Shown here in pieces: positions 12,723-22,730 of a stretch of 64,000 bases of DNA (positions within the stretch are counted from its first letter, which is position 1; every line of letters starts with the position of its first letter). The translations under genes were made by a program, and so were the position numbers. The notes beneath the pieces were generated by a model. It had not been told where the DNA came from. It saw only the letters and a list, made by a program, of their open reading frames with translations, and searched no databases. This DNA comes from Conus ventricosus (lineage: Eukaryota; Mollusca; Gastropoda; Neogastropoda; Conidae), in assembly GCA_018398815.1 (NCBI GenBank), contig CM031600.1:48029894-48093893 (forward strand). Reading direction: 5' to 3'.

Positions 12723-13085
12723 AAGGCCAAGCTGCAGAACAAGTGGTAGCAGCAGCATCCACATCACAACAGAGCAGACCCATACTACCTGCTGACTCGA
12801 CGAGAGCAGGTAGTCATCTTCAGGCTCAGGACAGGCCACAACCGCCTGAAACACCACCTATTCTTTAAACTCCGCATCGGCAACACAGAGCAGTGCCCTG
12901 CAGAACAGGCAGCCAGACAACAGAACATCTGCTGCAGTCCTGCCCGCTCCACCAAGCGCTCCGAGAGAAAACCTGGCCGGAAGCTCTATGGAGGACTGGA
13001 GGACCTGCGACGTACTGCCACCTTTGTCGAAGAGACGGGGGAATCCATCTGAATAAATGACGAACGAGACAACAACAATAGTGTC

Positions 13086-14032
13086 CCAGCCTAACTAGCA
13101 GCTTTAGGGAATCTGGCTTCCAAGCCAAAGATCTCGCCATAGCAGTTGGAGCAGGATCGTAGAATCATGAGCATATAATCTTATGCAACAGGTCGGAATT
13201 TTATTTTTTGTATTTGTGAAATCATTGTTTAACGACTGTTACTCATTTTGTTGCCTTTCTTCGTTTGTTTTGTCGAGAAAGAGTTTTGATCTAAATCCTA
13301 TTTTTATTAATCTCATAGTTACTATGCTGTCTGGTCATTGACATATTGTGATCTTTTGCTCTGTAACATTCTCGTTGTTTGTTTGTTTGTTTTAACTTTT
13401 TGTATGTTTGTTTTGTGACAGACAGATGTATGGACAGAATAAACGTTCATGTTTCAGGTTACCGTTCCACTACACACCTGCGACGGGTTTCATTCTATCG
13501 TTTTTCTGTCTTTGTCACTGTAAGCCTATACTATTAACGTATTTCTGATTGTGTGGGCATTGACATTTAGCACTTACTTCATTTAAACTGACCATAAATT
13601 GATGAAAAAGACACATCGGTACAGGCAAAACATGCTGCGGTGGTTTTTCGTATCTAGGCCTATACACAACTGTAGGCATACAGACCACAGATATATCACA
13701 TAGAGTAAATCGATTTTATCGGGAATGTGGAAAATAAAGTGCAACACCAGAAGTGAGAGAGGGAGGAGGAGGAGAGAAGGAGAGTGGTGCGGCGTCCGCG
13801 TACTCACACACACACACACACACACACACACAGATACGAGCATGAAAAGACAGATGAACGTGACGATGAATGTGACCAACAAAACAGAAAGCGGCACTCC
13901 AATTGGTCCTGACCTAGACACTGATTGCTGACCCATGCTGCACGATACAGGCACATGACCTGTTCCTGCCCGACGTATCTGCTCTCCACAGCTGTTAAGC
14001 AAACCTCAGAAAAAGAAATGTTCATTCTGACT
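13086..14032. other. Intergenic DNA with an (AC)n tract
   Basis: No gene recognised. TTTG-rich sequence lies at 13375-13420 and an AC microsatellite at 13804-13832. The contig ends at 14032. Confidence 0.5.
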
Positions 14033-14132
14033 NNNNNNNNNNNNNNNNNNNNNNNNNNNNNNNNNNNNNNNNNNNNNNNNNNNNNNNNNNNNNNNNNNNN
14101 NNNNNNNNNNNNNNNNNNNNNNNNNNNNNNNN
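14033..14132. other. Assembly gap, 100 N
   Basis: A conventional 100-base gap. It cuts the left part of the Polinton-like element, so the element's left end and any polymerase gene there are not visible. Confidence 0.99.
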
Positions 14133-14870
14133 TTAGAGAAAAAAGTTAAGTATCTTGACAGTGTGACATGGCTTCAAGATACAACGCGAGCCTTTACGGA
14201 TAAAGCTCAACTGCTGTGGCTGTGGCTTTACAACAAATATACATGCGAGGTCCATTAAAGTATCCTAGGATGATCCAGGTTGATGATGGAAAAGAGTTTA
14301 AAGGCTCTGTAAGCCAGCTGTTTTTAAAACACCATGTTACAGTTAAGAGAGGGATCCCAGGTAACCATCGATCACAAGCCTTAGTAGAAAACTTTAATAA
14401 GAATCTAGCTGAACGCCTGTTTACCTATCAATATCACAGAGAAATTATAGTAGAACACGTAATATGGAATGGGTTAGGAGATTGCCTGCAGTCTTACGTG
14501 CCATGAACAATGAAGAATTTAAGAGCAACAGGCCTTAAGTCAGTAAACGCAATCAAATTAAAAAAAATTAGCATTACTGAAGGCATCCAAGGTAATCAAA
14601 AACTCTTGCCATTTGGATTAAAAGTAAGATACTTGTATGCTCCTGGAGAGGCAGAAGGCGATGTTAGAATTAGAGCTACAGATCCTATATGGAGCGTAGA
14701 TGTATATGAAGTTGAAAGAATCATGAAAACAACCCCCCGTATATTATTTAAGAGAGACTTTCTCTTCTAGCGGTGCTACTACGTCTAAAAAGCCTGCCCC
14801 TAAAGATCGTTTGTTCGTGAAGAGCTGCAGGTTGTGCCGCCAAAACACAGTGAGTTAACAAAAAAAATAG
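14133..14870 (+). pseudogene. Retroviral-type (rve) integrase, partial
   Basis: The enzyme would insert the element into chromosomes. Only the second half of the catalytic core and the C-terminus lie right of the gap. The core shows IQVDDGKEFKG (second catalytic Asp) and SQALVENFNKNLAERLF (Glu), with 34 residues between, the DD35E type. After frame changes near 14205, 14480 and 14550 comes a chromo/SH3-like tail (14560-14768): FGLKVRYLYAP, RIRATDPIWSVDVYEVERI. A further stretch to 14870 with KKPAPKDR may be the C-terminal tail. Its neighbours run on the other strand, the common layout in Polintons, where the integrase lies near one end. Confidence 0.85.
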
Positions 14871-14904
14871 TGTTTATTTTTGCTAAGTCATTAATTTTTT
14901 CGCT

Positions 14905-15454
14905 TTATTTTGGGTTTAACTGATCGTGTGTTTGTTTTTCAATGTTCTGTTTAATTGCATCAGTGTCTACCTGCCGCGAAGTAAAAGTCTTTCTCCACTC
15001 CTTTTGAAGTTCAATTTTCTGCCGTCTATAATCCTCACCGTCAGCCATAAGCTTCTGAAATTCTTCGTCTGTAATGTTTTCATCCTGTAATGATTTGCTT
15101 ATTCTTAATCTTAATGAACAAAGTTTTTGCCGATGCTAGGGCAACAATGGCGGTGTGCTTTTGTAATTTAGGAGTTTTTTTTTTTAACAGCACTTACAAT
15201 CATAGACATGCCTAACCTAAACCTAAGCCAAGGCCCCCTAATGCTAAAGAAACGGCGCCCCAGCCCGGTGGCTAAAAGAGCAACACCAGACCAGCACTTA
15301 CGCTAGCTACAGCTGATGAGCCAGTAATTACATAAGAAAGAGTATTTAAAGCTTTAGCATATTTCATTCTAGTAACCCCATACTTATCCAAGTCGCTTTC
15401 TATTTCCTTTTGAAGTTCAGTTATTTGCTTTAACCTAAACTGTTGAACATCCAT
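14905..15454 (-). pseudogene. Conserved Polinton membrane protein, unnamed
   Basis: Starts MDVQQFRLKQITELQKEIE, a helical N-terminus, followed by a hydrophobic Ala/Ser/Gly-rich stretch (residues about 40-60) and, after frame changes near 15270 and 15130, another Gly-rich stretch (GLGLGLGMSMIVSAVKKK). The last part (15125-14905) is intact and charged: SLQDENITDEEFQKLMADGE, then Lys/Gln-rich helix to a stop at 14905-14907. The layout with two glycine-rich membrane segments and an acidic EEF motif recurs next to capsid genes in invertebrate Polintons. Function unknown; a minor virion or membrane-active protein is possible. Confidence 0.6.
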
Positions 15455-15524
15455 TTTTAAATAAGATTATTTTATTAATTAATCTTCTACATGTCTTCTT
15501 ATTAATCCTTCTGGCAGCACTTCA

Positions 15525-15995
15525 TTAACAGAGTAAAACGCAATAAAAATCAACATACTTAATGAGAATAAAGTCGAGTACTGTTAGTTTGTCTTTGTCA
15601 ACCATCACAGTAACCTTGTCAGACGATACATGGGTGTTTATTTTGTCTTCCGTTTTTAGTAATTGCAATACCAAGCTTAAGAGAGCATCTAAGTTTTCAG
15701 CCTTTATTTGTATGCCTCTAATTAACGTATGTTCTGCGCAAACTAGTATCGCCCTCCCTCGGAGTAATAAATAAACGAAAAATCATCGTCATTTGCCTAG
15801 TAGTGGCAGTATCTTTGGTTAAATTCTAAGCCGATGGTGTCATTCCCCACTTCAGCTAAGGACTTCTTTCTCTGTAGCATATATTCAAAACCCTGCCAAG
15901 TTATTTTAATCTGTTTTTTCTGTGTGTTCCTGGAACTAGGCTAACAAGAATGGCCCTTCATTTAAAGCTTTTCTAAAATTGTTTTCCTTATCAAA
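15525..15995 (-). pseudogene. Conserved Polinton small protein, unnamed
   Basis: Begins near FDKENNFRKALNEGPFLLA (15995-15940), continues in another frame with ITWQGFEYMLQRKKSLAEVG and DDDFSFIYYSEGGRY, and ends with LIRGIQIKAENLDALLSLV...DKVTVMVDKDKLTVLD, stopping at 15525. At least three indels or stops interrupt it. A matching start (SFRKAFNSGPLHV) follows the homologous upstream gene in element 2 near 53690, so gene order is shared locally. I do not recognise a function; the mixture of beta-type strands and a short helical stretch gives no clear fold. Confidence 0.5.
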
Positions 15996-16322
15996 GTATA
16001 CATGGGACTTCGTAGTTCAAACTTTAAATTCCAAGCAACTTCAGGAAGCAACGCCCACGCATTCTCTCTTTTATGAATTTGTATTCATGTTTGCCAAAAT
16101 CGTTTGCTCTTAAATTTCTTATATCTTCTAGGGTAGGTACTGCTGTCGTTTTTTGTCTTCAATTGCTGTTCGTTTGTAAGCCCCATCATCTGTGTACTGA
16201 AATCCATTAACATTTCCTGGCACTCCTATTAATCAAACTCAGTTGTGTCTGCTAGGTCTTTTAACTCTACTGCAACGCATTTAGGAGCTAGCTGCCTTTT
16301 GCTTCTGGCCCACTAGACATTC
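15962..16322 (-). pseudogene. Conserved Polinton protein, homolog of 53343-53660
   Basis: Starts MSSGPEAKG at 16322. After frame changes come LAPKCVAVELKDLADTTEF, GFQYTDDGAYKRTAIED, LEDIRNLRANDFGKHEYKF and a Trp/Leu-rich end at 15962. The open frame at 53343-53660 has the same motifs in the same order (LAPVRCITLELKDLADVADF, GFEYTKDGDYKRKEV, LEQLRNLEANNVGQYEYKI), so the two are clearly related at roughly half identity. Function unknown. It follows the ATPase on the same strand, so it is probably part of the packaging or virion gene set. Confidence 0.65.
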
Positions 16323-16389
16323 TTTTTATAATATAAAAATTATAACAAACAAATTGTTATAAGCAATCAATAATAAACAATCTACAATA

Positions 16390-17345
16390 AACAAACGTAT
16401 TGAACTGGAGGGTCAGTCGTAAGCATAGCTTAGCGTGCTTAGATTTTTCTAACTGCTCTTTTATTTTTTTTAACTCGTCTTTGTCCCTTATTATATAATT
16501 TTCACTTAAACATTCTTCAAAACTACTTTGTCCTTAGTGTAAAATAGTACAACCGATTTTAACTGCGATCTAAAGTCTTTTAAGACAGCATTGTATTTTT
16601 TGAGTTAAGAGCCACACAGAAACTAGGGCGTGGCGTCCGCTCTTTAGCTTTGACAGAGCTTTTCTCTTTGTCCTTAGTGTACAACCTTTCTCTTTGTCCT
16701 TAGTGTACAACCGATTTTAACTGCGATCCACACAGAAACTAGGGCGTGGCGTCCGCTCTTTAGCTTTGACAGAGCTTTTATCTTTGTCCTTAGTGTAAAA
16801 TAGTACAACCGATTTTAACTGCGATCTAAAGTCTTTTAAGACAGCATTGTATTTTTGAGTTAAGAGCCACACAGAAACATAGGGCGTGGCGTCCGCTCTT
16901 TAGCTTTGACAGCATTGTATTTTGAGTTAAGAGCCACACAGAAACTAGGCGTGGCGTCCGCTCTTTAGCTTTGACAGAGCTCTAGCTTTGACAGAGCTTT
17001 TCTTTTTTTAACAATGTCTCGTTCAGCTGAACAGTCATCAATAATAACAGTGTTTCAGTTCCTCAATAGTCTATAGTAACAGTCGCTCAGTTTGTCGCTA
17101 GGATCAACTAGAAATATATTCTCGTCTGTCCAAATAAACTTCCTTTCTTTGTAAGACTTGATGTGCTTAATGGTTGTGCAGAATATAACAATGTGCTCGT
17201 AATGAAACCTGTATATTGTTTGTAACAAATCAAGTACGAAGACAGTTTTCCCACACCCAGTAATCCCGCAGATAAGAAACAGTGCGGATCTTTTGCAGAA
17301 ACTTCAAGCTATCCATCTGTTTTTATTAGAATATTTCTTCTGCAT
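16390..17345 (-). pseudogene. A32-like packaging ATPase (FtsK/HerA type)
   Basis: The family pumps DNA into capsids. The gene starts at 17345, two bases downstream of the capsid gene's stop codon on the same strand. Motifs in order: Walker A GITGCGKTVFVLDLLQ (17244-17267 for GITGCGKT), HYEHIVIFC, DENIFLVDPSDKLSDCYYRL, Walker B with the Asp pair IIDDCSAERDIVKKRK (about 17040-16995), LKSGRHA, then QKYNAVLKDFRSQLKSVVLF and a Lys/Glu-rich C-terminus. The SGRH motif after Walker B is typical of the group. The segment from KKRKALSKL to DFRSQL is present several times because of internal duplications at 16532-17000, and there are further frameshifts, so the gene cannot be translated as it stands. 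Confidence 0.85.
16532..17000. repeat. Internal duplications within the ATPase gene
   Basis: A block of about 130 bases containing gattttaactgcgatc, gagttaagagccacacagaaact and gcgtggcgtccgctctttag occurs about four times, whole or with internal deletions. The start tttgtccttagtgta is present at about 16530, 16668, 16692 and 16786, and the end ctctttagctttgacag at about 16640, 16755, 16895 and 16960. The copies are nearly identical where they overlap, so the duplications are recent or artefactual. Confidence 0.85.
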
Positions 17346-17346
17346 T

Positions 17347-18613
17347 TTAATAAGCCGCGTCTTTTAGTCTGTTTTCTTCAATGTTTAACTGAGCATCACA
17401 AACCATAAAAACATGTATGTTTATTGGACCGTTTCCGTCTGCTTTCTTGCGAATATTTATTTTTATATACCATCTTGTCCTATCCTTTCTCCGCTTCCAA
17501 ACAATCTATTGTCAAATGTAGATCTAAAACCAGCCACAGCCCATATTTGGTTATTAAGTAGTCTTCGAGTCTTACATCATAAAGGCGAAGTTTTTTACAT
17601 ACTCGATCAACTTCAGGATATCTTTGCCTACCTCCAGCAAACAACTTTCTTATTTCATCAAAGTGTTGGCGAGGTAAAAGTCACGACCAGAATACAACTG
17701 ATCAGACTTGCCATTTATTGCACAGTCAACCTTCTCAATTTTTGGATATAAAACGCTTCTGATTCTCTCTGAAAAGGGGTTGTTTCTTCAGTAAATAAGA
17801 ATAAAATTCCTTTTAAAGACTTCAGGACTGATTTAGATGTATGTTCCAAAGAGTGTCTCGCTTGTTTTTATTTTCTGTAGTGAGTGTATAACCATTTCAT
17901 AATAAATAACCGTTTTACTTTTATACTGGGTTTAATATTGTTCTAGCCAGTCCGGGGTTAGTAACAACATCAACTCAAGAGAAATGTCGCTGACTGTGTA
18001 TTTAGCTAAGGGGTCTTCAGACAGAACAACAGAATCGCTAGGATTAAATGTCAGTTCATAAGAAAGTTTTTCTTTCAGTGCGCCTTGGTAATATGGCATT
18101 ATGCGTCTTTAACAGTTCAAATCTAGAGGGATGCAGAATCTGTTGCCAAATGCTTTTGCTACTGCCTCATCTTTAACATCATTCTTTGCATCCTCCGCTT
18201 TAAGCCTGTGCTTGAGGCTTGTTTGGGCTTTGTATTCCCTGATAAACTTTCTATTTTCTTTCTTTTTAGCAGCCATAAGTCAGAATAGAGGCAAAATTGT
18301 CTGCCTCGCTTAGTACAAAGACTTCTCTGCCCTCCAGTCTGATTACTATATGATTAACGATAGCCCTGCCTAAATTAGCAACAACAGTAGCATTAGGGTC
18401 TATTGATTTAATATCTATTTGGAATGCTAGTTTAGCAGTGCCTGGCATTATAACATCGTCAGCGCCAAGATCAGGGAACTTAACTATTAAAGTTTGTCCA
18501 GGCTCAACTGTTGATGGAGTATTTACACTAGTAACGGTCTGCCTTATACCTCTTACGCCATGGGGTTCCTTCTCTTTTCTGTATGGATCGAGGTCACAAC
18601 CGTATGAGTTCAT
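17347..18613 (-). pseudogene. Major capsid protein, double jelly-roll type (inferred)
   Basis: Forms the shell in Polinton-like viruses. The start MNSYGCDLDPYRKEKEPHG at 18613 is intact to about 18270: VEPGQTLIVKFPDLGADDVI, TAKLAFQIDI, LGRAIVNHIVIRLEGREVF, strand-rich as expected for the first jelly roll. Frame changes near 18290, 18110, 17950 and later break it. The middle shows AFGNRFCIPLDFELLKTHN and LSYELTFNPSDSVVLS, and the C-terminus (17520-17350) NRLFGSGKDRTRWYIKINI and NGPINIHVFMVCDAQLNIEE. About 420 residues, somewhat short for the family. I recognise this from similar invertebrate element proteins; the capsid assignment rests on that and on its position directly before the packaging ATPase. 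Confidence 0.72.
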
Positions 18614-19098
18614 TTTTTTATAAAACAAAAAAGAATATAAATAAAAAATATGGATGAAGATTTTGACGCGATTAATCCTATTGAAGAAGAAAGAAATCTG
18701 CGAGGCCCTTCATTTGACGAAGATGAAACAGAATTAGTTCCTTCATTGCGCAAAGAACTTGAAAGAGCAGCAGAAGGTTCTTCAATCCCTTCATTAGAAG
18801 AATCAGAAACACCCCCTTCAGTTAGCGCATCTCGTGCAGAACTATTAACAAATAGAATTAACTCATTCTACATAAGCTTAGGACTAGAGCCGCCAGAAGG
18901 TCATAGTCCTTTGATTTTAAGATTGATAAAAGCAACCATCTGTATATAAGAACTAGCAGAGGAAATTTTGTAAGAGTTACTACAAAGCCAGACCCAACTA
19001 AGGTTTTAAAACTAAACACAATTAAAACAGAGGATCCCTGTTGCCGACCAAAGGCGATTAAACATTTTAAATTTAAGGCCTGAGGCTGTTAGTCTTTA

Positions 19099-20706
19099 CT
19101 ACTCAAAAGAATTTAAGGGCCACACAGTTCATCACTCCCCAATAATAACTCATAAGTCCGACAGCTGAAATCAACCAACAAACATTTAATTCAATCATTT
19201 GATCACGATGGACACAATTTCATCAAGAAGTGCAAATCAATTATCGCGAAAATTTCATTGACGTGGACACACCCCCATTTTGCAAACTCAGAACAACCGA
19301 CTGTCAGAATGTCAAGAGTCAATATCGTGTGTGACCGCCATTGCCGTTGATGCAGTCAAGGCAGCGCTGTCTCATGGATCTGACCAAAGTCTGGAGGGTG
19401 GTCTAGAGGATCGCCTGCCACTCCTGCTCCAGATTCCTGAACAGGACGTCGAGATTGTGTGCAGGAGGGTGGTTGTTGCGTATACGACGGCCCAGAACAC
19501 CCCAAAGATGTTCGATGGGGTTCAGATCGGGTCAGCGGGCAGGCCAGTCCATCCTGGTGACTTGCTGCTGCTGGAGAAAGTTCTGTACGACCCGAGCTCT
19601 GTGCGGCCTGGCGTTATCGTCCTGTAGTATGCTCCTGGTCCCATGGCCTGCAAAGCTGGTACAGCGATTAGCTCCAGAATGTCGTCCCTGTAGGCTACGC
19701 CGTCAGGTAGCCTTGGACACTGTGCAGGGTGTTCTGTGATGAAGACTGAAGCCACTCAACACCATCAGGGACCCACCACCATAGCGGTCGTGCTCCGCAA
19801 CAGTGGCGTCAATGAAGCGCTCTCCAACACGCCTCCAGGTGCGAATCCTGCCGTCGTTGAAGGACAGGGTGTAGCGGGATTCATCAGAAGAGAGCACCCT
19901 GGACCACTGCTGCCTTGTCCAGGCCAGGTGTCGTTCAGCCCAAGCCAGGCGAGCAGCACGGTGAGCTCTGGTCAATGGAGGTCGCAATGCTCGACGCCTT
20001 GACCGCATGTTGGCCTCACGCAGGCGGTTGCGAACCGTCTGGTCGCTGACGAGGACGTTCCTGACTGCTCTCAGCTGCCCCCTGAGCACGTTGGCGGTGG
20101 CGGTTCTATTGCGTAGTGCCGCCAGGGTGATGAAGCGATCCTGTCGTCTGTTGGTCGCTCTGGGGCGTCCAGGTCTGCATGCTTCTTGAACTCTCCTATA
20201 GTTGTTGTACCGGTCTCTCAGTGTTTGAATGACAGAATGTGTTACTCTAAGTCGTCTGCCAACTTCTCGGACCGCCACGCCTTCTTGTAGCCAGGCCACA
20301 GCCATCCCTCTCTCAGCGTCACAAAGTTTGCGTCTTGGTGGCATGTTGGAACACCCCCCCAGAAGCGTCCCTAAATAAAGCCACTGGTCAGCGAATCAGG
20401 TTGTCAAGTGTTCATTAAAGGTCCGGCTTGCATGTGCAATGCAGTTTTCAGACAGCCGAACACTGCTGCGCCAGCTAGGCGCACTCAAATTGCGACCTTT
20501 TTCTCGTGGTTTTTTAGCTTCTTTTGCGGACCAGTGTAACGCCTTTGACACAGATTCGACTGAACAATTGCCAAAACCAGTTTTCTGTGAAGCACTTGTC
20601 ACACTCTGAGTGAATAAATTGGCCATAAACATTTCATGTTTTATGCTACGCTGTGTTATGTAAACCATATCAAAAATGAATGCGGCCCTTAAATTCTTTT
20701 GAGTAG
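19099..20706 (-). mobile_element. Tc1-like transposon nested in Polinton 1
   Basis: 1608 bp with perfect 23-bp inverted repeats ctactcaaaagaatttaagg+gcc at 19099-19121 and 20684-20706, and TA on both outer sides (19097-19098, 20707-20708). Its own transposase is on the minus strand. Removing it and one TA would rejoin the Polinton gene that it splits. The terminal repeats and transposase differ from those of the element at 2805-4297, so this is a separate family. Confidence 0.93.
19319..20344 (-). pseudogene. Tc1-family transposase, frameshifted
   Basis: Starts MPPRRKLCDAERGMAVAWLQ at 20344, the usual N-terminal helix-turn-helix with VREVGRRLRVTHSVIQTLRDR, then ACRPGRPRATNRRQDRFI, the GRPR hinge of the family. 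SSDESRYTLSFNDGR carries the first catalytic Asp and DRYGGGSLMV follows. A frame change near 19760 leads to the second half; the end MRQRCLDCINGNGGHTRY stops at 19319. Total length about 340 residues, normal for Tc1. Indels in the middle make it inactive unless they are sequencing errors. Confidence 0.88.
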
Positions 20707-20713
20707 TATAGAA

Positions 20714-21493
20714 ATGACCTCTTTTCGAGAGTTAGACCCAAGAACAGATGAAGCAATAGCAGAAATCGAGACGAGTTTTAATGAGGAAACAGCCAGAAAA
20801 ACATTAGAAACAATTGGCGATTCTCCATTGCCTATGCGTGAAATCCTGGGGCTTAATGATCGTCTAAAGTCAATAAGGGGTGAACTAGAAAACAATTTGG
20901 CAAAACTTGGTGAGCTAGATAGAGAGATAGAAGAAGAAAAAAATAAGCTGGCTGATGCAGATAATAACAATTTAGAGCGAGAAGAAAAGGTTAGAATACA
21001 GCAGAAAATACAGGATTTAATGCTACAAAGGTCAGCTAGGTTAGAAGTGCTGTCTACTAACAGAGCGCAGCTAGCATCACAAACAAGCAGAATAAGAGAA
21101 ACTATAAACAGAATTCTTTATGAAAACACTACGCTAGCTGAAAGAATAAGGACTCTGTTCAGGGAACAGGGGATTACAATAGTTAGTATATTAACAGCTG
21201 TTGGGTTTGCTATCTCTATACTCGTTTATGCTTTAACCGGCAGTGCACCAACAGGGCCAGTAACGCCTCCAACACCTCAGCCTGGTAAAAGTTGGATTAG
21301 AAAACAATTGCATATCTAGCAAACTTATTAAAGAAGTTAGCTGCCAAAGCGCTTGATGCTCTGCTGGCATAATAGGCAGTGTTGTTAGTTGGGTTTTGTC
21401 TACTATAGGCAAGTTGTGGTTATATGGCTGACCATTGTGACGTTAGGAGTGCTAGCTGCTGGATTAATTTTTTGTGAAATAAAGTATGGCTAA
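20714..21493 (+). pseudogene. Coiled-coil membrane protein of Polinton
   Basis: Starts MTSFRELDPRTDEAIAEIE at 20714, just outside the Tc1 end; an ATG further upstream lies in the Tc1 terminal repeat and is not native. Residues about 50-150 form a long charged coiled coil (LNDRLKSIRGELENNLAKLG, LQQKIQDLMLQ-type heptads). Residues about 160-180 are a membrane span, REQGITIVSILTAVGFAISI, followed by a Pro-rich linker (GPVTPPTPQPGK). The frame breaks near 21315, but the expected amphipathic tail (LGVLAAGLIFCEIKYG) continues to a stop at 21491-21493. This protein type recurs in invertebrate Polintons; its role is unknown and may be in membrane attachment or penetration. Confidence 0.7.
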
Positions 21494-21727
21494 TCCAGTA
21501 AAAGTTAAAAATACAAACAAGGGCGTCTTTTCGCTAGTGTGACTGTCAGTGTGAGGAACATTAACGGGTGGAGTGCTTTCTGGCTGCTTTTGGCTGTGGG
21601 GGCTTTCTGGGGTGTTTATAACTGGATCGCTTTCTTCAGAGCTGGGTACTTTTTAAAAATGGATGGAGCGGGCCTTGTGTTTAAGGGCATTTATTGTGCC
21701 CTAAGTTTTGGTCGTCTCCAGCTATGA
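21485..21727 (+). pseudogene. Small single-pass membrane protein
   Basis: ATG at 21485 overlaps the stop of the preceding gene by a few bases. MANPVKVKNTNKGVFS is followed, after a one-base frame change near 21535, by VRNINGWSAFWLLLAVGAFW, one clear membrane span. The last part runs into the 3' end of the minus-strand gene, so the true stop is unclear. Unrecognised; position after the coiled-coil gene suggests a virion or membrane role. Confidence 0.5.
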
Positions 21728-22695
21728 GGATTTCATTGTTATAATTCTGTATCATACCAATCTGTAGTCTAAGGTCAGAGGGCAGCATGTATATCCATAG
21801 CCTACAAACAAAGTCAACCTTTGACCTAGCATGTGCAAGAACATCTTGATACCTTTGTATGCTGGAAGGCAAATCAACAGCAGAGTTATAGCATCTTCTA
21901 AATTGGCTAGAAATTGTTTTCTGGCATCAAAGCCCGTAGATTGATCTACTATGCTAGACTTAGTCTGTGCTTGCGCTCCTAATACACACCAAACGTATGT
22001 CCTTATGGAGTCATTAAGTCTTTGCACGCCTGGCATTGTTAGACCTTTACTTTTATCTAAGATAAATGTTGTCCAGCCATTAGGGTGTTTTGTTCTATGG
22101 ATCCCAATCGAACTTGTGTGTTTGGTTGAAAAGAGGTGTGGCCAGGCCAGTAGTCATAAGTATATTCTCTTTTTGTGCCCCACAAATACAATGTGCCTAA
22201 CCCATGATTGCGGTCTAACTTTTGTCTAAAATCATTGAAGGATCAATGTTAAATTCGTTGCAGATTCTTTCATATGCATTATTGTCCATTGGGCTTTTAA
22301 ATGGATTAAACGCGTTGTCGTTAGGGAGTGCACTTGTAGTTCAGTTAGTATTCGCCTGTATTGGTAATAAACATGAAAGTTATATACTGCACTTACTAAA
22401 AGATTAGGGTGGTTTAAATGGTTTGCATATGAAACGCCGCAGCCAGTAGTTGCGCAGTAAATGGCAAAATTTAACTGATTCTGGAAAAAAGCCATAGGGT
22501 GGGATGACCATGCTGATGGCACTCTATCATTCTTATTGGCGGATTTAAATATCTAGTTAGCGGGTTTACAAGTCTAACCCGGAAGCCGTATGATCCATCT
22601 ACTGCAATGGTTAAATTGCTGAAGTCCAAAGATTTGGGGTTATAAAACGCTCCTACATTATAAGCAGCATGTTCAATATATTTAAAAGCTACCAT
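21681..22695 (-). pseudogene. Conserved Polinton structural-type protein, unnamed
   Basis: Starts MVAFKYIEHAAYNVGAFYNP at 22695, then NLTIAVDGSYGFRVRLVNPL. After frame changes come QNQLNFAIYCATTGCGVSYA and FHVYYQYRRILTE, later MPGVQRLNDSIRTYVWCVLG and FDARKQFLANLEDAI, ending SDLRLQIGMIQNYNNEILIA and a stop at 21681. About 330 residues. The same region can be traced, badly damaged, at 51640-52470 in element 2. I have seen this family beside invertebrate Polinton capsid genes; a minor capsid or penton-like role is a guess from length and conservation. Confidence 0.6.
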
Positions 22696-22730
22696 TTTTT
22701 AAATTAGTTTTTTTAATAGTTATAAAAAAG

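Larger units (their letters stand above)
10444..13085 (+). mobile_element. LINE with RNase H, internally deleted
   Basis: A non-LTR retrotransposon on the plus strand. A GC-rich leader (10444-11024) precedes an ORF whose first residues, NILQWNAEGVYYKKIPL, look like the start of an APE-type endonuclease. Within 50 codons the sequence jumps to the reverse transcriptase palm, so most of the endonuclease and the polymerase fingers are missing. An RNase H domain follows (12285-12700), then a short 3' end with an acaacaacaata tail near 13085. RNase H places it near the I/LOA/R1 group; the clade is not certain. Confidence 0.85.
18650..20751 (+). pseudogene. Acidic conserved Polinton protein split by Tc1
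   Basis: Starts MDEDFDAINPIEEERNLRG, divergent from the capsid gene with only 36 bases between the two starts, so the two probably share a bidirectional promoter region. The first 80 residues are strongly acidic, then come GLEPPEGH and, after a +1 frame change near 18905, FKIDKSNHLYIRTSRGNFVRV. A second change near 19040 leads to LNILNLRPEAVSL. A Tc1 element interrupts the gene at 19099. The reading frame resumes after 20706 for about 14 codons and stops at about 20751, overlapping the start of the next gene. Function unknown. Confidence 0.6.

Noticed and set aside
20699..20713. Upstream ATG of the coiled-coil gene
   Set aside because: It lies in the terminal repeat of the Tc1 insertion, so it cannot be the native start.
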